A DNA stretch of 59,599 bases from an archaeon (GCA_016550425.1 JABXGS010000076.1:1-59599); one strand, 5' to 3'. Numbered from the stretch's first letter, positions 35,690 to 45,226 are shown. Made by a program: numbers and translations. Notes: generated from the letters alone by a model not told the origin.

Positions 35690-36290
35690 TAATAAAAGTG
35701 ACAACGTCTTCAAAGGCATGCCGGAGTGGAGCGTCCGGTGTTTCATCTGGTTCTCCCAAGATGAGGAGCGCTTGAGGAACTAACTCTTCCGGTAATCCGA
35801 GGGCTTGCTTTACCGTCTCAGGACAAAACAATGGTGCACAATACCAACAAGCCCCCAACCCTTCCGCATGAGCTGCAAGAAGTAGCGTCTGAAGAGCTGC
35901 AGCTACACTCTGAACCGCCATGACGTGTTCAGCCTGCTGACGCTTCTCATCAGGATATACATCCATAGAATTCATCGTTAAACATGCCAAAACAAGAACT
36001 GGTGCCGACGAAAACCGGCCAACTGACCCTTGCACCAAATCTTCAATAAGCTTGGCTTCTTCACCATCGGCTTCCAAATCCTGCCGAAAAATCTGTCCCA
36101 TCGCCTTCGCGAGCTTCGTCTTCGTTTTAGCATCTTGTAACACGAAAAACCGCCACGGCTGAGCATTATGAGCCGAAGGTGCCCACCTACACACCTCTAG
36201 GATACGCTTCAATCGTCCTTGAGAAACTGCAGTCTTCTGGAATTGGCGAATACTTCTTCGCCCAGTAATTAGTTCATATAATTCCTGCAT
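35673..36290 (-). CDS. FMN nitroreductase, candidate dehydro-F420 reductase
   Basis: 205 residues of the nitroreductase family: R-R-S-I-R-Q-F near the N-terminus binds FMN phosphate, W-A-P-S-A-H-N-A-Q-P-W-R-F follows, and G-L-G-A-C-W-Y near the C-terminus lies at the flavin. It is directly upstream of cofD and overlaps it. In mycobacteria the C-terminal domain of FbiB is a nitroreductase that reduces dehydro-F420, so the location suggests that role here. This is inferred from context; no direct residue test separates the activity. Confidence 0.65.
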   Translation of the reverse strand: MQELYELITGRRSIRQFQKTAVSQGRLKRILEVCRWAPSAHNAQPWRFFVLQDAKTKTKLAKAMGQIFRQDLEADGEEAKLIEDLVQGSVGRFSSAPVLVLACLTMNSMDVYPDEKRQQAEHVMAVQSVAAALQTLLLAAHAEGLGACWYCAPLFCPETVKQALGLPEELVPQALLILGEPDETPDAPLRHAFEDVVTFINETED

Positions 36291-36399
36291 GAGTACTCAC
36301 CCCGACAAGATTAGATACTCTAACCTTCACAATCCCTTATAGCCTAGACTCCCGAGTCTTGTTTATCTCTCAACAGCGTTTCCTCTACCCACCATCTAG

Positions 36400-36510
36400 A
36401 CAAATACTTAAGAACGCGTATTTCACGGCTCTAGGTGGACTCTGAAGAGGAAGCTAGGCCTCTTCAAAGCTGGTGCGCAGCACCATTGCGGCTACAAAGG
36501 TAAATCTCGC
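36400..36510 (+). other. Structured leader region upstream of the surface-protein gene
   Basis: Between the divergent nitroreductase and the plus-strand surface-protein gene a 238-base gap holds two hairpins: GAAGAGG (36444-36450) with CCTCTTC (36459-36465), and GGTGC-GCA-GCACC (36472-36484). An A/T-rich CAAATACTTAAG lies about 30 bases before the first hairpin and could be a TATA box, which would place the hairpins at the very start of the transcript. This may be a 5' leader or a small RNA; I see no tRNA or known riboswitch. Confidence 0.3.
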
Positions 36511-36528
36511 CAGTTAAAGGTGGCTACT

Positions 36529-39500
36529 ATGAGGCGAAAACAACTCTTCTCTCTGTTAATAATGTCTATGATACTATTCCCTATTCTACCCTATATTCCT
36601 TTTAGTGACGCCGTTTCACAACCCAATGCCATTGCGGATACGGGGCTAGAAAATCCTCCAGATGCGCTGTCCAGCAACATATTAGGGTCCCCATCGAATC
36701 AACAAGACCATACTTCTCCAAGCGAATCCTTTATGCTAGAAACCCAAGTGGAAACACCGGATATCCCCGACTATCAAACTGGATCTGGTTCACCCCGCTT
36801 AACTCAATTAACTTGGAATGTTTCAAGATCTTTTTTCAATCAAAATTCTGTTACTGATTATTCTGTCCACATCACTAAAGGGATGCTATATCATGATATC
36901 AGCTTCTTTTCACGGATTGGCGATATCACCTCTCAAAAAGATTACATTCTGGTTGAAGATCATGATCCCTTAGTAGGTTGGACCTATTATTGGCCGATGG
37001 AACAAAAAACCTGGCCTGGTGAAGTTACGTTAATGGCGTTCAATATAAGTAGCTTATCACCTGTCGAATTGACCGAATTTGCGATATATCTCTATTCGCC
37101 TTTTCCGCCTGGCCCTGTCACTGGAGGATTGTTTAACTATACAGTGTATGCCGCTGCCCCCAGTGGAACATCAGGTCTTGGAACAATGCCAGATCTAGCT
37201 AAGCAAATTGGCCCATGGATGCAGGAACTAGTTCCGGATATACCAAGAGGTAATGAACAATGGGTATCACTCCCTACTGTTCCAATTGTTTTAGATAGTG
37301 ATATGACGTATGCTGACACATTCTACTTTGCCCTCAATATGATGCCTGGTGCGGCAGCATGTTGGGTATTAATGGAGGATGTGGGGATTCCACCGGATGG
37401 TGATGGAGAAGATGAGGGTGATGCATGGAACGCTTACCCTTGGCCAAGCCTAAATTTCATCTCAGGGCCTTCTATTGATTTCTTTCTTGTAGTTGCATTT
37501 ACACGGTTTTTCTATCCCAGTGAGATAGGGATGATTGTAAACGGGACCCCTGTAATGAATATCTTTCCGACTCCCGGAACGGGTATCTGGGATGGGGGAT
37601 GGCATTCACCTGCTATCAATATGACGAACGCTAATCGCTATTATAACGTTACATATACCATGTCCGGTTTAACATATGATGTCGATTGGCTTGGATGGTT
37701 TTACGAGAATCTATACGCGGATTCACATTTCACTGCATATGCTTTTCAAGATTGGGTCGATTGGAATGTAAGTTTCTATGCTGATTTTCCCATTTTGTCT
37801 ATTGACCGGAGAATATCGGTGGCGATTGGTTCTGATTGGAATGTGAACGCTGTCTTGCTGAACGGATTGGCTCACATGGATTGGTATTATCGATATTCAC
37901 CAGTCACTGGATGGTGGATTATAATTGATAATGCCGCTCGTGGTCAATGGACAATACTCTGCGACTCACCAGATTATATGGTGGATTCAGAAGTCCTAGA
38001 TATGTCGGGGCAGGTGATTACACAAGCCACTGGATTCGATACTGTTACAGCCAGAGGATATGTGCAGGATCAATCTGGCCACAACGCAACAAACGGTTAT
38101 GGTTATGTTATTGTTTATGATCCACGCGACGCATTAAACACGTTTAATTTCAGCATCCTCCAAATGCCACCTGGTGGAATCGCAGATATCAATTGGTCAA
38201 TTTGGTGGACCTCCACTTGGGCAGGTGTCTACACACTTCATATTCTCTGGTCGAATGGTACTGAGGTTGGGTTAAATCTTCAAACCCTTGAAGTCTACAT
38301 GGTCAGTAATCTTATAATCACGTATGAATTTCCCCAAGCTGGTGAACCAGTAATTCGTGGAGACATCGTCCATATTGAAGTCTACTTTGAAAATCAATAT
38401 GGATTTCCTATCTATGATGCCGAAGTCACAGTGATTAATGACAGCAGTGGAGAAGAATGGGGGATTGGACCCGGCGATTCAACCGTTGATTATGAATGGA
38501 TAAATTGGGCCGAAGAAGGTTTCGAAGGATACTATACTGCGTTCCTTTTCACAGAGAACGCGTCAATAAACATATTACATAACATAACAATGCAACTCTC
38601 CTCACCCTTTAACCAGGACCAAAATGTCACAAAGCAATTTGAAGTTAAAAGTCGGGCTACTCATATCGTATTCTTCTGGAACGGGCAACCCTTACCAGGG
38701 CTCAATAATATCTCAGACTATTGGTTTACCTCTCCGCATCCCTACATCAATGACTCCTCCCTCCAATTCACCATTCGCTACACCGACGATTTTGGTCTAC
38801 CCATCACCGGCGCACAACTAACCCCCTACATCGTACACGAATCTCAAGGAGTCTATAAACGGTTAGACTGGATTGAACTTTACGTGATTGATTCAACTAA
38901 GCCCGGCTTCTATAATATCACCATCGATACCAATCCCATCGCTGGAAAAGTATTCCATGAAGGCGATTCTGCCTACATCATCATATACGCCAATAAGTTT
39001 GGCTACGAATCAACCTGGTCAGATGTTATCGATGTCCAGCCGCAACCGCGACCCACATTTATCGATGTTCCCGCTGAATTTCTGCATATTGTCCTCTACG
39101 AAGACTGGCAATACCCCACACTGGAACATCCCACAATTCTCCGAGTTATTCTACGTGATGTCCTTAGTGGTGAAGACCTAAGCCATGGTACAGTAAAAGC
39201 GGGGGTCAATGGAGGCGAAAACACCACCCTCACTTTAGCGACTCCTGGACTCGGACTCTATGAAATTCCTAGTTTTGATACAGATTCTCTCACACCTGGA
39301 ACCTATTCAGTCAAAATATACGCGGAAGCGCAAGACTTTGTTGATACGATTACTACGATCACACTTACGATTCTACCAAAACAAACCATCAGTTATAATT
39401 ACGAAACAAACCTACATCTATTACAAAGTCCTCCCAATCATAATCTGGAATGGTATCTTAATCTTCAACTATTTCTTGAAAACACAAGTAGCTCATTGGT

Positions 39501-40608
39501 TTCGTTTTCTTCCAGTAAATTTAGGCTTCAATCAGAAACGGCTTACTTAGCTCCTGGTACTGAAGTTACTCTTATGATAACTGCAGAAAGTGGGAACTAT
39601 GATCCTATCATCGGAATTGTTGGGACTAACGGGTGGGTCCTATTCGAAGGAGTGCTGACCGCTGAAGGTGAACATCACTTCTATATCAGCTTAGAGGAAA
39701 CAGAAAATTATGCAACTGTTACGAATATGGAGGTTATTCCAACAACTGATCCCCTCTATGTAATGTCATTTACTTCTATGGTTGCTCAAAATATCGTGAT
39801 AATTCTCGTTATCGCTGCAATTGTCATCATCGTTCCCTTAGGCTCTGGACTAGCTTATCGCCGTTATATCCTTATTCCAAAACGCCAACAAAAACTCGCC
39901 AAATACCAAGCTATTGCAGACACCTTCAGTGACGTTGCGAATCTGAACCGCCTCCTCGTTCTCCATAAGGAAAGTGGCATCTGTGTCTTCGATCCATTCG
40001 CTACAGAGAGTCAAGACGCAACACTTGTTGCTGGATTCCTCCAAGCGATCTCAACCTTTGGACATGATCTAGGGGACAGCCCTGGTCTTGCCAAAAATTC
40101 AGATGAGGCTCGAACCCTCCGTGAACTCCAATACGAAGGCTTTCGAATCCTCATCAACGACGGTCAATTCGTCCGTGTCGCCCTCGTTCTAAATGGAGTG
40201 CCAAGTGAGCAGTTACGGGGTCGATTGGAAACCTTCACAAATGTCTTCGAAACCCGCTATAACGCAGACTTCAAACACTGGGAAGGTCGCGTAGACCAGT
40301 TCAACAGCGCCTCAGACCTAGTTGAAGAGGTCTTCCTTATCTCTCTACGTCATCCACACAGCGTTGTTCCCCGCAAACCTAGGGGAGCACAGCTCAGCTC
40401 AATCGAATCAGACATCTACAAACTCTCAAAGGAATTTACCAAAGACCGAGAATACATCTTCTTGGGGCAGATTCTGAGTACGTATCTTGCTGCCGCCAAA
40501 ACCGATAAACTTGAAGCTCTCATGGCAATCTATCAATTACGTATGAAAGGAATCTTCAAACCCATTCAACTCGCCCCGGTCCCGCCTCCTGACGTTTCAG
40601 CAGGTTAA
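36529..40608 (+). CDS. Large secreted/membrane-anchored surface protein with cytosolic longin-like domain
   Basis: About 1359 residues from ATG 36529 (AAAGGTGG just upstream; GTG 36520 also in frame). A signal peptide (LIMSMILFPILPYIPFSDA) leads to roughly 1050 outside residues, rich in W, Y and N-x-S/T sites, with several Ig-like or beta-sandwich repeats in the second half. One membrane helix (NIVIILVIAAIVIIVPLGSG, about residues 1086-1105) is followed by a 245-residue cytosolic tail. That tail starts L-L-V-L-H-K-E-S-G-I-C-V-F, then L-V-A-G-F-L-Q-A-I-S-T-F, and F-E-T-R-Y near its middle, the layout of longin/roadblock-type folds. It likely links outside binding to an internal small-GTPase-like module. 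The longin call is inference. Confidence 0.7.
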   Translation: MRRKQLFSLLIMSMILFPILPYIPFSDAVSQPNAIADTGLENPPDALSSNILGSPSNQQDHTSPSESFMLETQVETPDIPDYQTGSGSPRLTQLTWNVSRSFFNQNSVTDYSVHITKGMLYHDISFFSRIGDITSQKDYILVEDHDPLVGWTYYWPMEQKTWPGEVTLMAFNISSLSPVELTEFAIYLYSPFPPGPVTGGLFNYTVYAAAPSGTSGLGTMPDLAKQIGPWMQELVPDIPRGNEQWVSLPTVPIVLDSDMTYADTFYFALNMMPGAAACWVLMEDVGIPPDGDGEDEGDAWNAYPWPSLNFISGPSIDFFLVVAFTRFFYPSEIGMIVNGTPVMNIFPTPGTGIWDGGWHSPAINMTNANRYYNVTYTMSGLTYDVDWLGWFYENLYADSHFTAYAFQDWVDWNVSFYADFPILSIDRRISVAIGSDWNVNAVLLNGLAHMDWYYRYSPVTGWWIIIDNAARGQWTILCDSPDYMVDSEVLDMSGQVITQATGFDTVTARGYVQDQSGHNATNGYGYVIVYDPRDALNTFNFSILQMPPGGIADINWSIWWTSTWAGVYTLHILWSNGTEVGLNLQTLEVYMVSNLIITYEFPQAGEPVIRGDIVHIEVYFENQYGFPIYDAEVTVINDSSGEEWGIGPGDSTVDYEWINWAEEGFEGYYTAFLFTENASINILHNITMQLSSPFNQDQNVTKQFEVKSRATHIVFFWNGQPLPGLNNISDYWFTSPHPYINDSSLQFTIRYTDDFGLPITGAQLTPYIVHESQGVYKRLDWIELYVIDSTKPGFYNITIDTNPIAGKVFHEGDSAYIIIYANKFGYESTWSDVIDVQPQPRPTFIDVPAEFLHIVLYEDWQYPTLEHPTILRVILRDVLSGEDLSHGTVKAGVNGGENTTLTLATPGLGLYEIPSFDTDSLTPGTYSVKIYAEAQDFVDTITTITLTILPKQTISYNYETNLHLLQSPPNHNLEWYLNLQLFLENTSSSLVSFSSSKFRLQSETAYLAPGTEVTLMITAESGNYDPIIGIVGTNGWVLFEGVLTAEGEHHFYISLEETENYATVTNMEVIPTTDPLYVMSFTSMVAQNIVIILVIAAIVIIVPLGSGLAYRRYILIPKRQQKLAKYQAIADTFSDVANLNRLLVLHKESGICVFDPFATESQDATLVAGFLQAISTFGHDLGDSPGLAKNSDEARTLRELQYEGFRILINDGQFVRVALVLNGVPSEQLRGRLETFTNVFETRYNADFKHWEGRVDQFNSASDLVEEVFLISLRHPHSVVPRKPRGAQLSSIESDIYKLSKEFTKDREYIFLGQILSTYLAAAKTDKLEALMAIYQLRMKGIFKPIQLAPVPPPDVSAG

Positions 40609-40664
40609 CCAACCACTATCCATATAACAGACTATTCTTAGCAACACTAAACTGTAATTGGAAG

Positions 40665-40739
40665 TGGAGCCGAGGATGGGATTTGAACCCATATAAAACA
40701 GCTCTGCAGGCTGTCGCGTGGCCACTCCGCCACCTCGGC
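40665..40739 (-). tRNA. tRNA-Cys (anticodon GCA), CCA encoded
   Basis: On the minus strand: acceptor GCCGAGG/CCTCGGC, D-stem GCG/CGC, anticodon stem ACAGC/GCTGT around loop CTGCAGA (anticodon GCA), T-arm ATGGG-TTCAAAT-CCCAT. The discriminator base is U, as expected for tRNA-Cys, and CCA follows directly in the DNA. No intron is seen. The gene lies on the strand opposite to the phosphoglycerate mutase and upstream of its start. Confidence 0.93.
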
Positions 40740-40847
40740 ATAAAAATCACCACCCCCTCATTACCTTCCCGCTTTTTTGCTGTTTCGGTAATGGGAGTAG
40801 CTTTTTATTACTGCGTGAGAGACCTGAAGACAGGGGTAAGCCACACT

Positions 40848-42107
40848 ATGCCTGAAGAAAAAGCTATCCTAATAATCGGTGACGGAATCGGAGATCGCCC
40901 AATCCCATCACTCAACGGAAAAACGCCTTTGGAAGCCGCCAAAAAACCAACTCTCAATAAATTGGCTGTGAAGAGTGCTGCAGGATTACTCCATGTTCTT
41001 TCCCCCGGAATCCCACCAGGCAGTGACACCGGACATCTGTCCTTGTTTGGCTATGATGCCAGAGATTGCTATACCGGTCGTGGCCCCTTTGAAGCGCTTG
41101 GCGCGGGACTCGACCTCGAACCCACAGATGTAGCCTTTCGCGGAAATTTTGCTACTGTCAAGCAAACCAGCGATGACAACTTCACCGTCATCGATCGGCG
41201 GGCAGGGCGCAACCTCCCAGAAGGGGACGAACTAGCCAGACTCATTCATGGATTGAAAGTACCCGGCTTCCCCAAAGTCAAGGTGATTGTGGGTCACACC
41301 GTTGAACATCGGTGCGTCGTTGTATTGCGTGGAGCTGGCTTATCCTCAGCCATTTCTGACACGGACCCCCATGGTCACAGTGATTCAGTTCTCGCCTCTA
41401 CACCCCTAGAGGAGAGTAAAAAGGCAGAAAAGACAGCGCAGCTGATCAATGTACTCACACGAGAGTTTTACCGAATCCTTGTTGACAATCCCATTAATGT
41501 AAAACGGAAGAAGGCTGGACTTCCCGAAGCGAATATTGTACTCTTACGGGGGGCAGGTGTCCTTCCAGTCATTCCTTCGCTCAAAGAAATTTACGGGATT
41601 TCCACAGCTTGCGTCGCTGGCGGTGCGCTCTACAAAGGTGTTGCCCGAAGTGTGGGTATGGACATACTCAAAGTACCAGGAGCAACCGCTAGCTACGACA
41701 CAGATGTCGAAGCCAAAGCGAAGGCCACAGCGAAAGCGCTCAAAACCCATGATTATGTGTTTCTTCACTTCAAACCCACCGACAGCGCCGCTCATGATAA
41801 GGATCCGATGAAAAAGATTGCTATGGTTGAAAAGTTTGACCACCTGATTCAACTGCTAATTGACCTAATAGACATGAAGCACACACACATTGCAATTACG
41901 GGCGACCACACAACAACCTGTACAAATGGAAAACACACCGGGGATCCTGTTCCAATCATCTTAGTTGGTCCCACCATTCGAAATGATGATGTATCGGAGT
42001 TCAGTGAACGAGCTTGTGCCAAGGGTAGTCTTGGGCACATTCTTGGAATGGCAGTGATGCCTTTACTCATGAATGCACTGGATAAGTCCCCGATGTTTGG
42101 CGCCTAA
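40848..42107 (+). CDS. apgM: Archaeal cofactor-independent phosphoglycerate mutase
   Basis: 419 residues from ATG 40848 with GGGGT upstream. An in-frame upstream opening exists but runs through the tRNA-Cys gene. Signatures: I-I-G-D-G-I-G-D-R-P (metal site), P-G-S-D-T-G-H-L-S-L-F-G-Y-D with the catalytic Ser, F-R-G-N-F-A-T-V, and the H-F-K-P-T-D-S-A-A-H-D metal cluster near residue 310, then I-T-G-D-H-T-T. It interconverts 3- and 2-phosphoglycerate in glycolysis and gluconeogenesis. Single gene, followed after 60 bases by a small membrane protein on the same strand. Confidence 0.9.
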   Translation: MPEEKAILIIGDGIGDRPIPSLNGKTPLEAAKKPTLNKLAVKSAAGLLHVLSPGIPPGSDTGHLSLFGYDARDCYTGRGPFEALGAGLDLEPTDVAFRGNFATVKQTSDDNFTVIDRRAGRNLPEGDELARLIHGLKVPGFPKVKVIVGHTVEHRCVVVLRGAGLSSAISDTDPHGHSDSVLASTPLEESKKAEKTAQLINVLTREFYRILVDNPINVKRKKAGLPEANIVLLRGAGVLPVIPSLKEIYGISTACVAGGALYKGVARSVGMDILKVPGATASYDTDVEAKAKATAKALKTHDYVFLHFKPTDSAAHDKDPMKKIAMVEKFDHLIQLLIDLIDMKHTHIAITGDHTTTCTNGKHTGDPVPIILVGPTIRNDDVSEFSERACAKGSLGHILGMAVMPLLMNALDKSPMFGA

Positions 42108-42168
42108 TTAGAACATCCTTTTTAACCAGCACAAGCCTTTAAGGGAACTTCTCGCGCAGAGATGGCAG

Positions 42169-42513
42169 GTGAACATATTGGCTAAAACCAACGCATTAGT
42201 ACTAACAGGAATTGTGCTTGCATTAGTCGCTGCAATCATCGCAATTCTCCTCGGCGTCTCGGACTTGGCAAACTCGCTTCTTAGTGTAGATCTTGTACGC
42301 ATTGCCCTCGGCATCATTTACTTCGCACTCGGGTTACTATCACTTGTCTTCTGCATGCGCCTTTACCGTCGATACAATTCAACCTATTTCATCCTATTAC
42401 TAGTCTTCTCAATCATCTTCATTGCTCTTGGTGGAATCAGTTTGAGTCTCACTGCCCTCGTCGGAATCTTGATGCTAATCGGTGTGATTCTCATCTTCGC
42501 TGGAAAAGCCTAA
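42169..42513 (+). CDS. Small four-helix membrane protein
   Basis: About 114 residues from GTG 42169 (TTG 42178, with AGGTGAA upstream, also fits). Four predicted membrane helices with few charged residues; the loop after the second helix has R-L-Y-R-R-Y. I do not recognise the family. It may be co-transcribed with apgM, 60 bases upstream, and is convergent with the nucleoside phosphorylase. Confidence 0.55.
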   Translation: MNILAKTNALVLTGIVLALVAAIIAILLGVSDLANSLLSVDLVRIALGIIYFALGLLSLVFCMRLYRRYNSTYFILLLVFSIIFIALGGISLSLTALVGILMLIGVILIFAGKA

Positions 42514-42523
42514 AATCTCGCGC

Positions 42524-43300
42524 CTATTCGTCCTCTTTCATCAATGCAACAATCGACTGTGATAACGCATTGATGATTGCCGACTGGGCGCTTACCCTTC
42601 TTTCTTTTTCCTTTTTCGTCAAGTCATCAAAAAGACTCTTCCCTTGCAGCGGTAAATCCGAGACCACATGAGCGGCAACCGCATCCATCCCTGCACTCTC
42701 AGCAACAGTGTATAACGCACTGGTTTCCATTTCTATCCCAACAAACGACTGCACCGATAGCGCTGTGAGAAAATCGATGGTTTCTGCAGCAAGCGAATCA
42801 GTGGTGAAAATACGCCCTTCAAAAAGTTGAAGCCCTTCTTTATCAGCCACAGATTCTAAAACTGGTCGCACTTTCTTGGCTAACTCGGTGCACACACAGG
42901 CTCTTTCGAAAAGCGATGCAAAATACCCTGAAGCCCCATCGCCCCGTTCGCAATCCTTTGCCAGTACCAAATCACCAATTTGCATCCCCTTTGCCAAGCC
43001 CCCAATGGCCCCAGTATAGAGAATCTGCTTCACTCCTGCAAACTGGAGAAAGTATACACAATCTGCCATACCCGGTGCATACCGAATATTATCTAACACG
43101 GTAACAAATCTCTCATCTTCTAAAAAGCCTGAAACTCCTGTAAACCATCTTCCAAATGGCTGAGGTTTCTGAAGCCTTTCTATGAACTCAGTAACGAAGT
43201 GTCTTGCAGGCGCAATGAGCACGGTTGGTGCTATCTGATCGGGGTGAACGCCAAAGACGTGCTTGATTATCCGCACGGGGTCGTATTCCGCAAACATCAT
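42524..43300 (-). CDS. Nucleoside phosphorylase (PNP/UDP family)
   Basis: 258 residues. The phosphorylase fold signatures are visible: Y-T-G-A-I-G-G-L-A-K-G-M-Q-I-G-D-L-V-L, then V-G-I-E-M-E-T-S-A-L-Y-T-V-A (the E-M-E substrate site) and a later V-S-D-L-P. It cleaves a nucleoside with phosphate to give the free base and ribose-1-phosphate; whether uridine, a purine nucleoside or methylthioadenosine is not readable. It is transcribed after the DASS transporter (stop-start gap 17 bases), so they may share one transcript. Confidence 0.82.
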   Translation of the reverse strand: MMFAEYDPVRIIKHVFGVHPDQIAPTVLIAPARHFVTEFIERLQKPQPFGRWFTGVSGFLEDERFVTVLDNIRYAPGMADCVYFLQFAGVKQILYTGAIGGLAKGMQIGDLVLAKDCERGDGASGYFASLFERACVCTELAKKVRPVLESVADKEGLQLFEGRIFTTDSLAAETIDFLTALSVQSFVGIEMETSALYTVAESAGMDAVAAHVVSDLPLQGKSLFDDLTKKEKERRVSAQSAIINALSQSIVALMKEDE

Positions 43301-43317
43301 TTGTTCCTTCCTTTAGT

Positions 43318-44772
43318 TTAGATTATGGGAATGAATGGCCAGATGAAAAAGGCGAATAACAGGACTATCAAGAGACTAAGAAGGTTTAGGGTAATCCCTG
43401 TGGTTATCATATCCTTCATGGTCACTCTTTCTGTGCTATAAGCAATGGCATTGGGAGGCGTTCCAATCGGAAGCATGAAATCAATACTACACGCGATTGC
43501 GATAAGGACCGCAAAGACAACGGGGTTGGCTCCAATGCTCACTGCAACGGAAATGGCAATGGGAATGAAGATACTGGCACTGGCCGTATTGCTTGCAACC
43601 ATACTGAAGATAAGAGCACAGGCTGCAAGGAGTACAACTATTCCACTATATCCTAATAGCGGAATTAAGGTGAGAACTCCATTACTAATTATGGTTGATA
43701 GCCCAGAGGCAGTTAATGCTGCTCCTAGGCTTAAACCTCCTCCAAACAGGAGTAGGGTGTTCCAATCGGCTTTTTTCACATCATCTTTCTTGAGTAGACC
43801 GACAGCGAATAGCACAATGGCCACAGCCACCGCTACCATCGGTGAGTTCAAGGGATGAAACGGCTCCGAAAGCCAAAGCACCACTGCTAACAGAAAAACA
43901 ACCAGAGTCCCCTTTTGTTTCCCACTAAGCTTTCGTTTTTCCTTGGTTTCCACAGCGGGGATGAATTTCACGTTCGTTCGAAAACGGGCAAAGAGAATCG
44001 CCCAGGTGATAAAGATTAAGATTAACGCCATGGGAAGTGTATATAGAGACCAGCCCAAAAAGGAAATGAAAATAGTTGTGGGCGGGAGGGCAAGGAAAGC
44101 AGCTGCCATCGCGTTCGGAGGACTTCCAATAAGTGTCATGTACCCTCCTATTGAAGCGGCATAGGCTACAGCTAAAATCATAATTTTTTGCAGTTTTCCC
44201 TTTGGATCTGGAACGCGATCAGCAACAGGAATTGCGATAGTTATCATTAATGCAGCAGCAGCGGTGTTTGAAATCCACATAGATAGCACAGCTGTGCCTA
44301 GCATCAAACCTAATACAATCCAACGAGGATTAGTACCCAACCGTTTGAGTAGGGCTTCTCCGATGCGTTCATCTAAATCATGTCTATCGACTGCAATGGC
44401 TAAGAAGAAGCCACCAAGCAGCAAAACAACAACGGGACTGAAAAATGGGGTCAGGGCATCATCAAAAGTTTGGATTCCCCATAACGGCTGAAGTAGGGCA
44501 ATCAACAATGAAGTAGCCGCAAGGGGAATTGATTCCGTAATCCACAAGGCTGCAGCTAATACCAGCAGTACCAATGCCATCCGAAGCTGTGGTTCCAGGA
44601 AAAAGGTCATTAGATAGGTGACAGTGGCTGCAATTAAACTTGCAACAAGTTTTACAAAGTTTTTTCCTGGACGCCATTTAGGTTGGGCGAAATGACGCTC
44701 TTCGTCGTCTTTTTGGGTGGCGTCAATTGAGTCTGGAGGGACTTCGTCTTGGTCTCGGTAAATATCTGCCAC
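43318..44772 (-). CDS. DASS-family sodium:dicarboxylate/sulfate symporter
   Basis: 484 residues with about eleven helices. The SLC13/DASS signature pair is visible: S-N-T-A-A-A-A-L-M-I-T-I-A-I-P in the first half and S-N-T-A-S-A-S-I-F-I-P-I in the second, with G-S-P-P-N-A-M-A and G-T-P-P-N-A-I-A loops in symmetric positions. These S-N-T motifs bind sodium and the carboxylate. Substrate is a dicarboxylate, citrate, sulfate or similar anion. An acidic soluble N-terminus (about 40 residues) precedes the first helix. Upstream of the nucleoside phosphorylase. Confidence 0.85.
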   Translation of the reverse strand: MADIYRDQDEVPPDSIDATQKDDEERHFAQPKWRPGKNFVKLVASLIAATVTYLMTFFLEPQLRMALVLLVLAAALWITESIPLAATSLLIALLQPLWGIQTFDDALTPFFSPVVVLLLGGFFLAIAVDRHDLDERIGEALLKRLGTNPRWIVLGLMLGTAVLSMWISNTAAAALMITIAIPVADRVPDPKGKLQKIMILAVAYAASIGGYMTLIGSPPNAMAAAFLALPPTTIFISFLGWSLYTLPMALILIFITWAILFARFRTNVKFIPAVETKEKRKLSGKQKGTLVVFLLAVVLWLSEPFHPLNSPMVAVAVAIVLFAVGLLKKDDVKKADWNTLLLFGGGLSLGAALTASGLSTIISNGVLTLIPLLGYSGIVVLLAACALIFSMVASNTASASIFIPIAISVAVSIGANPVVFAVLIAIACSIDFMLPIGTPPNAIAYSTERVTMKDMITTGITLNLLSLLIVLLFAFFIWPFIPII

Positions 44773-44795
44773 CTAAATTCCCCCAAATTCGTTTC

Positions 44796-45086
44796 TTAGC
44801 GTTTTTCTAGCTTGTTCAGAGCAATCAGTTGGCATTGCTCCTGTTCAAGCAGCTCTTGTAGTAGCGCTTCAAAACGAAACATATCCTTGGCTGTAACTTC
44901 TGCATGCAGCACTCCGAGCGAAGGGTATTGAAGTTTTGTAGCCATTCGCCAATGTGGTACAACAACTGTAGAACTGAAATCCGCTTCTATGTCTTTTTCT
45001 TGAAGTTGTTCACCAATTTTTCGGATGATTTGTCGGAGCATTAAATCGCCGCGGATAATAATTTCAACATATTGCATCTGTCCCAT
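44796..45086 (-). CDS. Small conserved-looking alpha/beta protein, unknown
   Basis: About 96 residues from ATG 45086 (MGQMQYVEIIIRGD). The alternating pattern of beta strand and helix (Y-V-E-I-I-I-R-G, R-Q-I-I-R-K-I-G-E-Q-L, L-G-V-L-H-A-E-V-T, R-F-E-A-L-L-Q-E-L-L) suggests a ferredoxin-like fold. No family is recognised. It sits just upstream of the DASS gene on the same strand, with about 23 bases between, so may be its operon partner. Confidence 0.5.
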   Translation of the reverse strand: MGQMQYVEIIIRGDLMLRQIIRKIGEQLQEKDIEADFSSTVVVPHWRMATKLQYPSLGVLHAEVTAKDMFRFEALLQELLEQEQCQLIALNKLEKR

Positions 45087-45217
45087 GATCCTCACCTGGT
45101 TCAGAGCCTGGTTTAAATAGCTGGCAGCTATTAGTGCTTAAAAAGGGTTGCATAATTCCACGCGTTTGGAAAGTATTGTCAGCATAGATTTTGTATGAAA
45201 AATATTGACGCTTAGCA

Positions 45218-45226
45218 AGATATATA
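45218..45226 (+). promoter_or_regulatory. Probable TATA box for the AbrB-PhoU gene
   Basis: GCAAGATATATAGAC lies about 60 bases before the ATG at 45287. The spacing allows a transcript start near 45250 and a leader of about 35 bases. Confidence 0.45.

Noticed and set aside
40683..40847. Longer phosphoglycerate mutase reading frame starting at 40683
   Set aside because: It would run through the tRNA-Cys gene; the family's usual N-terminus and a ribosome binding site fit ATG 40848.
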